Of a stretch of DNA of 64,000 bases, positions 38,111 to 49,117 are shown in pieces (position 1 is the first letter of the stretch; every line of letters starts with the position of its first letter). The stretch is from Corynebacterium lactis. GTDB taxonomy: Bacteria; Actinomycetota; Actinomycetes; Mycobacteriales; Mycobacteriaceae. The notes below the pieces were generated by a model. That model searched no databases, was not told the DNA's origin, and worked only from the letters and a program-made list of their open reading frames with translations. The position numbers and the translations under genes are program-made. Location of the stretch: the NCBI RefSeq assembly GCF_900519355.1, contig NZ_ULHE01000004.1:124001-188000 (forward strand). Reading direction: 5' to 3'.

Positions 38111-39203
38111 GCAGAATTTTCCCCTCCGGCCTAACCTCCGGCTTAGCATCCCGTAGAGCACCCTCCGACGCGACCGGGTCGGCAGGTCTGGCGACCCCCG
38201 GCGACTTCGCGCTGTGTCGTTCCATCACCGAGGCCCACGGCCACACCTACGCCCTGGCCACTCGAATTCTCAGCCCTCGCCAGCGCCGAGCCGTCTGGGC
38301 CCTCTACGCGTGGGCCCGCGTCGTCGACGACTATGTCGACTGCTCCGAGCGCAGCGGCTGCCGCCCCGAGGCCGTCGAAGCGACCGTCGTCGGGCTGTCG
38401 ACGTGCTTTCAGCGCACCGTCGCCTCCGGCTTTCTGGATGCTTCTTCGCTTCCCGACGTCGACTCGGTGCGCGACCGCGCCGTCATCGCTGCAGCTGCGC
38501 AGACTTTCATCGACTTTGATATTTCGCCACGTGGGCACAGGACTTCGTCACGTCCATGCTGATGGACGTTCCTGGAGCGGCTGGTCACCGGGCATATTTT
38601 GAAACGTGGGAGCAGCTAGAACGCTACATGTGGGGCTCTGCAGCCGTCATTGGCCTGCAGATGATGCCCATTCTCGGGACCCGACCATCAGTCGAGCGAG
38701 CGGAGGCGGAACCATACGCCGCCGCGCTGGGGCGCGCGTTCCAGCTCACGAACTTCCTGCGCGATATCGCAGAAGACCTGGGCCGTGGCCGCATATACGT
38801 CCCGCTTTCGGAGTGGGCTGCATTCGGCGTCGACCCCGAGCAGCTAAGCCACTGCGCCCGGACCGGGACGACCACCCCGCAGGTCAGGCGCGCTATCGCT
38901 TTCGTCATTGCCCGCAATCGCTCGATTTACTCCGAAGCCGCCCCGGGTATCGCGATGCTGGACGCGCCAGGGCGTCAGGCCATCCGGGCCGCAGACGTCT
39001 TGTACTCCGATATCCTCCGCGAGATTGAACGGGCCGACTACAACGTCTTCGCCCGGCGCGCGAGGGTCGGTCGCGCCCGCAGGCTCTCCATCGCAGCTCC
39101 CCTGGCGCTGTGCGGGGTGGCCGGGGCTGCCAGGACCCGAGCTGCCAGAGCCGGAGTAGCTAGGGCAGCATTTGCCCGCGCCAAGCACTCTGGGAGGGCT
39201 TAA
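38107..39203 (+). CDS. crtB: Phytoene synthase (frameshifted as written)
   Basis: A squalene/phytoene synthase family enzyme joining two geranylgeranyl diphosphates to phytoene. The first Asp-rich motif (AWARVVDDYVDCSERSG) lies in the first frame and the second (NFLRDIAEDLGRGRIYVP) in the second. The break is at 38527-38528: adding one C gives SPTWAQDFVTSMLMDVP and a 365-residue protein, slightly longer than typical (about 300) owing to a Ser/Arg-rich N-terminus and an Ala/Arg-rich C-terminus. The GTG start overlaps the mptA stop, so translation is coupled to a mannosyltransferase gene. It converges with the Rv2175c-like gene at 9 bp. Confidence 0.87.
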
Positions 39204-39212
39204 GCTGGCGGG

Positions 39213-39587
39213 CTAGAACGCCGATGCCTGCGCCCGGCGCATGACCTCGCGCGCAAGATGGCCGTGGAGAGCATCGACCGGGCGCCCCGGGAGGGATTCA
39301 TCCTCGGTGAATAGCCATTCGAGGGATTCCTCCTTGCTGTAGCCGCCGTCGGCAAGCAGGGCGAGGACTCCGGGGACAAAGCGAGCGACCTCATCGCCAT
39401 CGAAGAAACGCTCGGGGACCTGCGGGATGTCGTCGCGCAAGACCGCGATGAGCTTGCCCTCCTGAAGAAGCGCGTGCACACGCGTGACGGCAACGCCGAT
39501 TTTCTCGGCGGCGTCGGGAAGGTTCAGGGTCGGTTCATCAGGGCCGAGGACATCAGGGCACGTAGGAATCTTTCTCACAGAGCACAC
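39213..39587 (-). CDS. Rv2175c-like winged-helix DNA-binding protein (PknL substrate family)
   Basis: A 124-residue protein corresponding by position and pattern to M. tuberculosis Rv2175c, a DNA-binding protein phosphorylated by PknL. A helix-turn-helix region is visible around LPDAAEKIGVAVTRVHALLQEG, followed by RDDIPQVPERFFDGDEV and a helical C-terminus. In Rv2175c the phosphoacceptor Thr is at the N-terminal tail; here that tail contains a Thr in PTCPDVL and one in EPTLNLPD, which could be tested. It is divergent from pknL with about 155 bp between. The start is a GTG and could also lie at a second GTG three codons in. Confidence 0.82.
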   Translation of the reverse strand: MCSVRKIPTCPDVLGPDEPTLNLPDAAEKIGVAVTRVHALLQEGKLIAVLRDDIPQVPERFFDGDEVARFVPGVLALLADGGYSKEESLEWLFTEDESLPGRPVDALHGHLAREVMRRAQASAF

Positions 39588-39670
39588 TTTAGCCCACTGC
39601 AGTGCGAAGCTTTTTCAGTCCGGTCATCCCCATATACTTGTGGACACAATCAGCGTCATTCGAATTGCCC

Positions 39671-39721
39671 GGATACTGGAGTTAGTCGGATGCTGGGGTT
39701 AGTCGGATGCTGGAGTTGAAG
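39671..39721. repeat. Three tandem 17-bp repeats upstream of pknL
   Basis: Units at 39671-39687, 39688-39704 and 39705-39721, of the form GGATGCTGGGGTTAGTC, with one or a few differences between them. They end about 22 bp before the pknL start, so copy number sets the spacing between any promoter upstream and the ribosome-binding site. Confidence 0.88.
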
Positions 39722-39743
39722 TTGGAAAGGCAAGGTTCCGTTC

Positions 39744-42049
39744 ATGGCGCAAGTTTTCGAGGGTGACGTACTCGATGAGCGCTACCTCATTGGTGCAACA
39801 ATCGCGCGCGGAGGCATGAGTACGGTCTACCGGGCCACGGACCTGCGGCTGGACCGCCCGGTTGCGGCGAAGGTGATGGACCCCCGCTACGTCGACGACG
39901 CCTCCTTCCGCGCCCGCTTTGAGCGGGAGGCCCGCGCAGTCGCCCATCTCAACGACGAGTCTCTGGTCAACGTCTACGACCAGGGAACGGACCGAGCCGG
40001 CCACGTCTTCCTCATCATGGAATTCGTTGACGGCGGAACGCTCCGGGAGCTGCTGCGCGAACGCGGCCCGATGCCCCCGCACGCCGCCACCGCCGTGATG
40101 CGGTCGGTGCTGCGGGCATTGTCTGTGGCGCACTCCCGCGGGATGGTTCACCGCGACGTCAAGCCGGAAAATGTCCTTATTTCCTCGACGGGCAAGGTGA
40201 AGCTCGCGGACTTCGGCCTGGTGCGGGCCGCAGCGGATGCGAAGCTCACGTCGAACTCCGTCATCGTGGGCACCGTGGCCTATCTGTCTCCGGAGCAGGT
40301 CACCGGGCACACCATCACACCGGCCTCCGACGTCTACTCCGCCGGCATCCTGCTCTTCGAGCTCCTGACCGGCTCGACCCCGTTCACCGCCGATTCTTCG
40401 CTCGGCGTCGCCATGAAGCGCCTGAGTGAGGACGTCCCTCCCCCGTCCGAGCTAATCGACGGCGTCCCGGCCGAGTTCGATGAGCTGGTAGCGACCGCGT
40501 GCATGCGCAACCCCGCCGATCGGTTCGTCGACGCCGTGGAGTTCGCCGAGGCCTTGGACGACGTCGCGGTCGAGTTAGCGCTGCCGCCCTTCCGGGTCCC
40601 CGCACCGACCGACTCCGCTGCTGCACAGGCTGCCGCCTCGCCAATGCCGACCCCGCGCTCGCAGACCTCCGGGCTCCCCAGCTCGGGCGACTTCGGCACC
40701 GGAAACTTTGGGGCCGGCGACTTCGGGACCGAAGTGCTGCCCGCCGCAAGAGAGGGCCAGTCGTTCGCGGAGGACGCACCGAATAACTTCGTCGACCCCG
40801 CAGGTCCGCTCGTTCCGATGCCGACCGGTTTTCCAGCGAACTCCCCGACGCGACCGGAGCCACTGCCTGCGCGCGAATACCGCGAATACCCGGAGCCTGA
40901 GCCATTGCCGAACACTTTTGCTCCGAGATCCCCGGACCAGGCCGCAGGCCCGTCCCGCCCCACCGCGGCGGACGCCAGCGAACCCGGCGCGGCTGCGCGC
41001 TCTGGATAATCATCGCGCTACTGGCGACCCTCGGCATGGGGCTCGGGTCCTGGTGGCTCGGCTCTGGCCGTTACGGTGAGGTCCCGTCCATCACGGGCCT
41101 GTCCCAACCGCAGGCTATGACGGTTCTCAGCGACGCCGGGTTCGAGCCCGTCGTCGACAAGCGCTACCACAACACGGTGGCCGCGTCGCAGATCATCGGC
41201 TCGGAGCCACCGACCGGGGACCAGGTCGTTCGAGGCGATGCTGTGAGGATTCTGGTCAGCCTCGGGCGGCCGACCGTCCCGGCCTATCCAGCGAATCACT
41301 CTCCGCAGGCCTTCAGCTCCGCACTGTCGGACAGGACGCTGACGGAGAAGGTGGGGCCTCCGGTCTACTCGGATGACGTAGCAACCGGGGGCCTCGTTCG
41401 CTCTGAGCCAGCCCCAGGGGTCTCAGTGGACGTCGGTTCCGTCGTGACGGTGTACTACTCCAAGGGGCAGGCCCCGGTGACGGTCCCTGACGTGGTCGGG
41501 CTGAGCGAAGAGGCCGCGCGAAAGCGCCTCGAAGCCGCCGGGCTCGTCGTATCGGACGTGCAGAAGAAGTTCTCCGCCGACGCGAAGGCCGACGAGGTCC
41601 TCGCCGTCTCGCCGGATGTTGGCGCTGGGCTAACCCGAGGAAGCAGCGTCGTGCTCACTGTCAACAACGGCATTGAAGTGCCCCGCGTGGTCAACCGCAA
41701 GGAGTCGGATGCACGGCGTGTACTCGAGCGCGCGGGCATCTCGGTGGCGGATGTACGAGATGCAGGGCGCTCGTCGCGCCCAAACGGCGTCGTCGAATCG
41801 GTATCCCCGTCAGAAAACGCACTGGTCGATCCGGCCAACCCCTCGGTCATTCTGTACGTCTCGCGCCGGGTGGAGGTTCCCCGCCTGATCGGCAGAACCG
41901 TCGAGCAGGCGCGTCGGGAAGCGGAGAAAAACAACCTGCAACTGCGGATTGACGGCGATGCCTCGGACTCCGACCGCGTGTTCTTGCAGTCACCGCGCCC
42001 GGGCGCGGACGCAAAAGCCGGCGACGTGGTCACAGTTCAAGCTCTGTAG
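39744..42049 (+). CDS. pknL: Serine/threonine kinase PknL with five PASTA repeats (frameshifted as written)
   Basis: A transmembrane Ser/Thr kinase of about 768 residues when repaired. The kinase domain (residues about 14-275) has the Gly loop IARGGMSTVYRA, the Lys of AAKVM, catalytic HRDVKPENVL and the DFG motif LADFGLVRAA. A Pro/Glu-rich juxtamembrane linker follows. As written the frame ends at 41009; adding one C at 40983-40985 (GAACCC to GAACCCC) restores RRGCALWIIIALLATLGM, the membrane helix, and the extracellular part of five PASTA repeats starting VPSITGLSQPQAM. PASTA domains bind muropeptides or lipid II. Position beside the Rv2175c-like gene and aroG identifies PknL. M. tuberculosis PknL lacks PASTA repeats; corynebacterial homologues have them. 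Confidence 0.92.
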
Positions 42050-42065
42050 ATCAAGCTCTGTAGAT
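42038..42065. repeat. 14-bp tandem duplication over the pknL stop codon
   Basis: CAAGCTCTGTAGAT occurs twice in succession (42038-42051, 42052-42065). The pknL stop TAG is in the first copy. Confidence 0.9.
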
Positions 42066-42138
42066 CACGCCGCCGGCAGGGGCTGGCCGGGGACTGAGTT
42101 GCCGAGGCCCTAGTTGTTGGGCCCCAGTTGCCGAACTA

Positions 42139-43530
<1,392 letters not shown>

Positions 43531-43558
43531 TTATTGTAACCACTTGTGTCCAGCTCCG

Positions 43559-44050
43559 TTAGTCGATAGGCATTACCTTGGCAATTCGCTGGAATTTGAC
43601 CAGGTTATGCTTCGCGTCCGCCAGAGCGTCGTGTTTTCCATCCTTCTGGCGCGGCAGCCTCGGCTTTCCCGCCATCTCCCAGTATTGCTTCAGCTCCCGG
43701 GTATAGCGCGGCAGAATCTGCGGCAGCTTCGTCATATCCCCCCAGAGCTGCGCGAATGCAATGTGGTCGTAGGCCCCGACCCACGCCCACAGCTCCGGAC
43801 TCCCGGTACCGGGCGCGGTCAGAAACTCGAAGAGCTCCTGACGGATCGTCTCCCTGTTCTTCCAAAGTGGCGACGACGGATTCGGCAGCTGATTGAGCAC
43901 GTTAGCCCGGACCCACGCTCCAGCTTTGCTCGCGTCGAACTCCGTCGACACCGCGTAGAACTCCCTGCCATCTTCAGCGACGACGCCGATGGACACCAGG
44001 TCAATCGTCGTTCCATCCTCGATGAATTCGGTGTCGTAAAAATAGCGCAC
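43559..44050 (-). CDS. 3'-5' exoribonuclease, Rv2179c (polyadenylate-specific exoribonuclease AS) family
   Basis: A 163-residue DEDD-type nuclease: the first catalytic pair is in MRYFYDTEFIEDG (Asp-x-Glu), a middle segment ELWAWVGAYDHIAFAQLWG carries the second Asp, and HDALADAKHNLVKF carries the last His and Asp. The M. tuberculosis relative Rv2179c is an RNase T-like exoribonuclease that trims 3' overhangs. The position just upstream of aroG, on the same strand with 34 bp between, is conserved with mycobacteria. Confidence 0.9.
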   Translation of the reverse strand: MRYFYDTEFIEDGTTIDLVSIGVVAEDGREFYAVSTEFDASKAGAWVRANVLNQLPNPSSPLWKNRETIRQELFEFLTAPGTGSPELWAWVGAYDHIAFAQLWGDMTKLPQILPRYTRELKQYWEMAGKPRLPRQKDGKHDALADAKHNLVKFQRIAKVMPID

Positions 44051-44101
44051 GTGGGAGTCCTCTCCAACCCTAGAAATCGAACACTATCTTAGCGAGCAGG
44101 G

Positions 44102-44881
44102 TTAGAAGAACCGACGACCGGTCGGCTTAGGGCCCGGAGCGGGAACGGTCAGCTCACCGCCCGGCTCGGTGCCCTTCGGGTAGCCCTCCCCAGCAGCCAG
44201 CGACTTCTTGACGTCAGCGGCATAAGCATTGACGTACTCCTGCCCCGAGAGCTTTTGAATCTCCACAATGAGGTCATCGGTGAGCGCGCGGGCCGCCGCG
44301 TAGTCATCGCCGTATTCGGCGGCGTACTTCGCCGGATCAATAGGATCGCCGATGACCACGCCCACGCGCGCCGGCCGCGGAATCCACGATCCAATCGGGT
44401 TCGCTTTCTCAGTATCAATCATCGCCATGGGGAAAACCGGCACGCCGGTCTTCAGAGCGACCCGGGCCGCGCCGGTCTTGCCGCGGTACAGGCGCCCGTC
44501 GGGACTGCGCGTACCCTCCAGAGAAATACCCAGGAGATCGCCGCGAGAGAGGACCTTGACGCCGGCGTTCAGCGCATCGCGTGCGGCGTCGCCCGAGGTG
44601 CGGTCAATGGGAACCTGGCCCACAGACGTGAAGAAGAACTTCTGGATTCCGCCCACGAACCCCGGGGTGTTGAAGTATTCGGCCTTCGCGAGGAAGGTCA
44701 ACTGTCGGCGGCACACGAGCGGAAAGTAGAAGTGATCCATCACAGCGAGGTGATTCGACACCATCAGCGCCGGGCCATCGGCTGGAATCTTGTCCCCACC
44801 GATGTAGAAAGGCCGGTTATACACGCGCAGCCACGGGCCGATGAGGATGTACTTAAAGAACTTGTACCAGCGATTATTCAC
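44102..44881 (-). CDS. plsC: 1-acyl-sn-glycerol-3-phosphate acyltransferase (PlsC family)
   Basis: A 259-residue membrane-associated acyltransferase. The catalytic HX4D motif is seen in SNHLAVMDHF near residue 42, and the second signature is ISLEGTRSPDGRLYRGKTG. It would acylate lysophosphatidic acid or a related acceptor such as phosphatidylinositol mannosides; position near pimB' (as for Rv2182c) fits either. A hydrophobic N-terminal stretch (FFKYILIGPWL) should place it at the inner membrane. The C-terminus is Pro/Gly-rich and ends TGRRFF. Confidence 0.9.
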   Translation of the reverse strand: MNNRWYKFFKYILIGPWLRVYNRPFYIGGDKIPADGPALMVSNHLAVMDHFYFPLVCRRQLTFLAKAEYFNTPGFVGGIQKFFFTSVGQVPIDRTSGDAARDALNAGVKVLSRGDLLGISLEGTRSPDGRLYRGKTGAARVALKTGVPVFPMAMIDTEKANPIGSWIPRPARVGVVIGDPIDPAKYAAEYGDDYAAARALTDDLIVEIQKLSGQEYVNAYAADVKKSLAAGEGYPKGTEPGGELTVPAPGPKPTGRRFF

Positions 44882-44963
44882 GTAAAGAAACTATACATGC
44901 TCGGCCTACGGCCACCGCGTCACGAACCGCCGATTCCCCTAATCGGGGAACCCAATCCGGGGA

Positions 44964-45975
44964 CTATTCCGAGACAAGGCCAGAAGTTGCCACCGCAGAA
45001 CGCGCGATATCCGCGACGCCGATCATCCCGGCATCGGCACCTAGCTCCGCGATTTTCACCTCCGCCAAGGGGCGATGCCCCGCGCCGGTGATCTGCCGGG
45101 CGAACTCCTCCTTCGCCGCGTCCAGATAGAGATCCGCGGCCGAGGCCACCCCGCCACCGATCACGATCAGCTCGGGATCGAAGACATCACCCACCATCGA
45201 CAGGCCTCGGCCGAGCCACCGCGAAAAATCATCAACCGCGGCCTGAGCAAGGGGGTCTCCCTTCCTCGCCGCCGCGACGACGTCCGTCCCCGTGACGCTG
45301 CCGGCGGCCAGGCCGTCGGCAAGCGGAGAGCCAAACTCACCCGACGCGGCGAGCTCTGCGGCGGTGGTGACCAGGGCGGTGCCTGAGCAGTACCGTTCGA
45401 GGCAGCCCTTCTTGCCGCACGAGCACTCGCGGCCATCCGGAACCACGGTGAGGTGGCCGAATTCCGGCGCCGTGCCGTACGCGCCGCGGTAGATCTTGCC
45501 GTCCTGCATCATCGCGCCACCGATGCCCGTGCCCAGCGCGAAGAGGACCCAATTGTCCGCGCCGCGCGCCGCGCCGAAGCGATACTCGCCCCACGCAGCA
45601 GAATTGGCGTCGTGCTCCAACTGCAGTGGCCGAGGAAGAAGCAAGGACAGACGCTTGACAACATTGGCATCTCGCCAGGGCAAATGGGGCGCAAAGCGGA
45701 CTGTTTGCCGCTGCGCGTCAAGGAATCCCGCGACCGCGAGACCGATCGCGCTCACCTCGGGAAAACGCTCAATGAGGCGCTCCGACGTCTCGATAATCCC
45801 CCGCTCGATAGCGTCAACGCTGCCGTCGGAGCTGGTCTGCTCCCGGCACAAAATCTGCCCCGACGCGCTCACAACTGCTGCGCGGAGGTTCGTTCCACCG
45901 ATATCGAACCCGATGGCCGGCGGCGTCAGCGCTGCTGTTTTCGCGCAACTGCGCAGGAGGATTCTCGGTGGACAT
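44964..45975 (-). CDS. glk: Glucokinase, ROK family (start region out of frame as written)
   Basis: A ROK-family sugar kinase of about 336 residues: ATP site IGFDIGGTNLRAAVV, substrate segment FALGTGIGGAMM, EFGHLTVVPDG and the zinc motif CSCGKKGCLERYCSG. In C. glutamicum the gene at this position (beside pimB') is the ATP-dependent glucokinase. The kinase frame has no ATG, GTG or TTG between the pimB' end and IGFDIGG. A good ATG at 45975 (MSTENPPAQLREN) is in another frame; removing one base of the GGCCGGCGGCG at 45915-45925, or adding two, would join them. This is opposite in sign to the other breaks. The upstream continuation to 46352 is antisense to pimB'. Confidence 0.9.
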
Positions 45976-45999
45976 AAGAAACCATTATAAGGAACCGGC

Positions 46000-47138
46000 C
46001 TAGAAACCGAGAATTTTCCGAAGCCGCGCAGCCATAACGTCCCAGGTCCACTCGGACTCCACGTAGCGCCGACCGCTCCGCCCCATCTCCGCCGCCGCCT
46101 TCGGATCCGACAAAACGGTGAGCAGCCCGTTCGAGACGCTGCGCGGGCACGTCCCGTCAACGACGACACCCGTCGTCCCGTCGAGCACCGTCTCGGGAGC
46201 ACCGCCGGAATCGCCCGCCACCACGGGGACCCCGCAGGCCTGCGCCTCCAGATAGACGATCCCAAGCCCCTCCACGTCAAGTCCCTTGCCTCGGGTGCGC
46301 GCGGGCATGGCAAAAACATCCGCGGCGTTGTAATAGGCCGGGAGATCCGCAAAGGAGACCTTGCCCGCGAAAATCACCGCACCCTCCACACCGAGGTCGT
46401 GCGCCAGACCCGCCAACGCTTGACGACGCGGACCGTCACCGACAATGAGCAATCGCGCGTCCGGGTGCACCGCCAGAACCGCCGGGAGGCAGCGGATCAG
46501 CATGTCCTGCCCCTTCCGCCGAACGAGTCGCGAAATACACACGATGAGCGGTGCCTCATCCGCAATCGCGTGCCGACGCCGAATCTCACGGCCCTGCTCC
46601 TCCGACGGGGAGAAACGCTCAACATCCACTCCCGAGGGGAGTCGCTCAAAGGCGACCCCCGGGCCGAAGGCGGACGCAAAGCGGGAACGGGTGTAGCGAG
46701 AAATATAGGTAACGACGTCGCTGGAGCGGCCGATTTCGCGAAGCACGGCGCGCGCGCCCGGAATCATCGACCACCCAACCTCGTGGCCATGGGTCGTGGA
46801 GACAATTCGGCGCGCGCGGCCCGTCGGCAAGCACTAGCCAGGAGCCCCAGAGGGGCGGCTGCCCCGAACCAGACAGTGTCGATGTTCTCATCGCGGATGA
46901 TCCTTGCGGCCGTTCGCGCAACATGTGGCAGCGGGAGCAGGACGCGATCGCGCATGCGGTAGACGCGGTACGGAAGCGACGCATCGTAGGCCTCCTGCTC
47001 CGCACGGTCGGTCCGGGTGGAGGCGAGGACCACAATATTCTGGGGGTCCAGGTGAGAACAGAAATCCCGGAGGTATGACTCAATCCCGCCGTTTCTCGGC
47101 GGAAAATCGTTAGTTACAAGCAGGACACGGCTGGTCAC
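46000..47138 (-). CDS. pimB: Phosphatidyl-myo-inositol mannosyltransferase PimB' (frameshifted as written)
   Basis: A GT4 retaining glycosyltransferase that adds the second mannose in phosphatidylinositol mannoside synthesis, using GDP-mannose. The N-terminal domain (VTNDFPPRNGGIESYLRDF) and the rest (IVSTTHGHEVGWSMIPGAR, VCISRLVRRKGQDMLI, DVFAMPARTRGKGLDVEGLG and IVYLEAQACGVPVVAGDSGG) are in two frames. Adding one C in the CC at 46818-46819 gives RRARARRIVSTTHG and 379 residues, the normal size. The start is the GTG at 47138 behind GGGGAGG; the frame upstream lacks similarity. It lies 24 bp before glk. Confidence 0.92.
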
Positions 47139-47174
47139 GCTCTCGCCTCCCCTTCGCACCTAGCCCGCGGCGGC

Positions 47175-48244
47175 CTAGTAGCGCACAGCGCCCTGGTATG
47201 GGCGCCCTGGTCGATCGACACGACCTGGACCGGAATGCCGTAGTCGGAGGCGTGAATAATCTGACCGTTGCCGATGTACATGCCGACGTGAGTCACGCCC
47301 GGGTAGAAGCCGATGATGTCACCCGGCTGCAACTGATCGCGGGACACCGGGGTGCCGCCCGCCAGCTGCGCCTGCGAGGTGCGGGGAATGGACTTACCGA
47401 TCTGCTGGTACGCCCACATCATCAGGCCGGAACAGTCGAACTCGGAGGGGCCAGCGGCACCCCAGGCGTACGGGGCGCCCAGCTTTGCCATAGCCGCATC
47501 GACTGCCGCGGAGGAGCCGAGGAGGCCCTTCAGCCCCTCGGTGATCGGATTGTTCTTGGACATCCAGATCGCGCGCTGCTCGGGGCTGAGCCCCTCGACC
47601 ATGTGGCGCACCTGATCGGCGCGGCCTTCAAGGTCAGCGGAACGACGGTCTAGCTCGGTGCGACGAAGCTCGAGCCCCTCAATCTGCTTCTTGATGTCCG
47701 CCTGCAGGCGCAGCGCATTATTCTCCTCTGTTTTCGCCGCGTTCTTCGCACCTGCGACGCGCGACACAGTCTCATCATTATCGCGGAACATCTTATTGAT
47801 GTAGGAGCTACGGTCGATCGCATCCTGCGCGCTGCCAGATCCGAGCACCGCCGTGAGCGGATCGATCACTTCACCGCGCATGCGCTTCTTGGAGAAGTAG
47901 GAGATATCCCCAGCTAGCGCGTCCAGGTCACGCTGCGCTTCCGCGACCTTGCCGCGAGAGTTGTTCAGCGCCTCCTCGGCATTGCGGAGCTCGTCCTCCT
48001 TGGCCTTGACCTCGACCTCGAGGCCATTGACCTCTTCGGACACGCCTTCCGTCTCACGGGAGAGCTTCTCCAACTCGGCGACGATTCCGTCTGCGGTGGC
48101 GAGGTCAAACTCAGAGGGCGCCGCCTCCTGAGCATGAGAAAGCGGGGCAACCCCGACCGCGCCTGCGAAAATACCGGAGATTACCGTAGCTCCCGCCGCG
48201 GCACGAAGTGCGGAACGCCGCTGAAGAGAAGAGTTGCTGGACAC
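47175..48244 (-). CDS. Secreted NlpC/P60 peptidoglycan endopeptidase with coiled coil (RipC-like; 3' frameshift as written)
   Basis: An exported D,L-endopeptidase, 356 residues after repair. A signal peptide (residues about 1-38, ATVISGIFAGAVGVAPLSHA) is followed by a long coiled coil (about residues 50-215) of the kind recognised by FtsEX, and then the NlpC/P60 domain with the catalytic Cys in FDCSGLMMWAYQQ and His in THVGMYIGNGQIIHASDYG. It matches Rv2190c and the C. glutamicum cg2402-type hydrolase. The last codons as written run on past the next gene's start; adding one C at 47200-47202 gives PYQGAVRY and a stop at 47175-47177, so the gene no longer overlaps pimB'. Confidence 0.92.
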
Positions 48245-48553
48245 CTATTTCCCCATTACCCATGAAAGATAATTACAAAACTTACAAGATTGTATCAGTA
48301 TCATCGGGCCCCTGACTCGTTCACAGACCCGTGTCTATTCCCTCAGCCACTTCCCGCAGTCGCCACACAGGGTCGACACCGATACAAAAAGAGCCCCCAC
48401 CATTCCCAAAGAGTGTTGCCAACGGGAATCTGAGAGCTCGTCTGCGCATGAAATTATGCTATGCCGCCTGGAAGTGGCCGCCCGAGGGCGACCATCGGAG
48501 GGCGACCACCGGGACAGGGACGAAGGTCCCCACCCCTACAACCGTCACGGCAA
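48245..48553. other. Gap between the two NlpC/P60 genes
   Basis: About 310 bp. A GGGAC-GAAG-GTCCC hairpin near 48514-48527, about 30 bp after the upstream gene's stop on the minus strand, may be a weak terminator. The rest must hold the promoter of the downstream hydrolase. I see no ydaO-like aptamer here, unlike the region upstream of the other hydrolase. Confidence 0.4.
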
Positions 48554-49093
48554 TTAGAAGCGGACGATGTTGTGGACCGGCATGTAGTTCATGGAAGCTT
48601 CCTTGACGACATCGCCGGACTGCGGAGCGTGGATGATGTTGCCGTTACCGGAGAAGATGCCGACGTGAGATGCACCCGAGTAGAAGGAGACGATGTCACC
48701 GAGCTGCGGGGTGGAAACCGGGGTACCGGAGGAAGCCTGAGCCTGGGAGGTGCGCGGAATGGACTTGCCAACCTGCTGGTAGGCCCAGGAGGTCAGACCG
48801 GAGCAGTCGAAACCGCCCGGCTGGTTGCCGCCCCATACGTACGGGGTACCGATCTGGGAGCGAGCAGCGTCGACGATCGCAGCGCCGCCCTGCGGAGCAG
48901 CCTGGCCACCAGCCAGGAACGGGGTGCCGCTGTTCACGCTCTGCAGCAGGCCAGCGACCGGGGTGTTGCCGATGAAGTCACTGATCGGATCAGCGGTAGC
49001 GGCGGGGACGGTCAGGGCGGTGACGCCGGCGACGGTTGCGCCGAAGGCTGCTGCGTTGCGAGCGAAGTTAGAACGACGGTGGTGCTTACCCAT
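48554..49093 (-). CDS. Secreted NlpC/P60 endopeptidase (short form)
   Basis: A 179-residue exported peptidoglycan hydrolase. The signal peptide (MGKHHRRSNFARN, hydrophobic core to about residue 35, cleavage near VPAATA-DP) is followed by a short linker and an NlpC/P60 domain: IGTPYVWGGNQPGGFDCSGL with the catalytic Cys, GDIVSFYSGASHVGIFSGN with the catalytic His, then IIHAPQSGDVV. The short protein with one catalytic domain matches C. glutamicum cg2401-type enzymes. Expression should respond to c-di-AMP through the leader at 49118-49258. Confidence 0.94.
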   Translation of the reverse strand: MGKHHRRSNFARNAAAFGATVAGVTALTVPAATADPISDFIGNTPVAGLLQSVNSGTPFLAGGQAAPQGGAAIVDAARSQIGTPYVWGGNQPGGFDCSGLTSWAYQQVGKSIPRTSQAQASSGTPVSTPQLGDIVSFYSGASHVGIFSGNGNIIHAPQSGDVVKEASMNYMPVHNIVRF

Positions 49094-49117
49094 GATTTAA
49101 AACTCCAAAATCTTCCT

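Noticed and set aside
44964-46352. A 462-residue version of glucokinase starting at 46352
   Set aside because: The extra N-terminal part is antisense to pimB' and lacks any kinase similarity.
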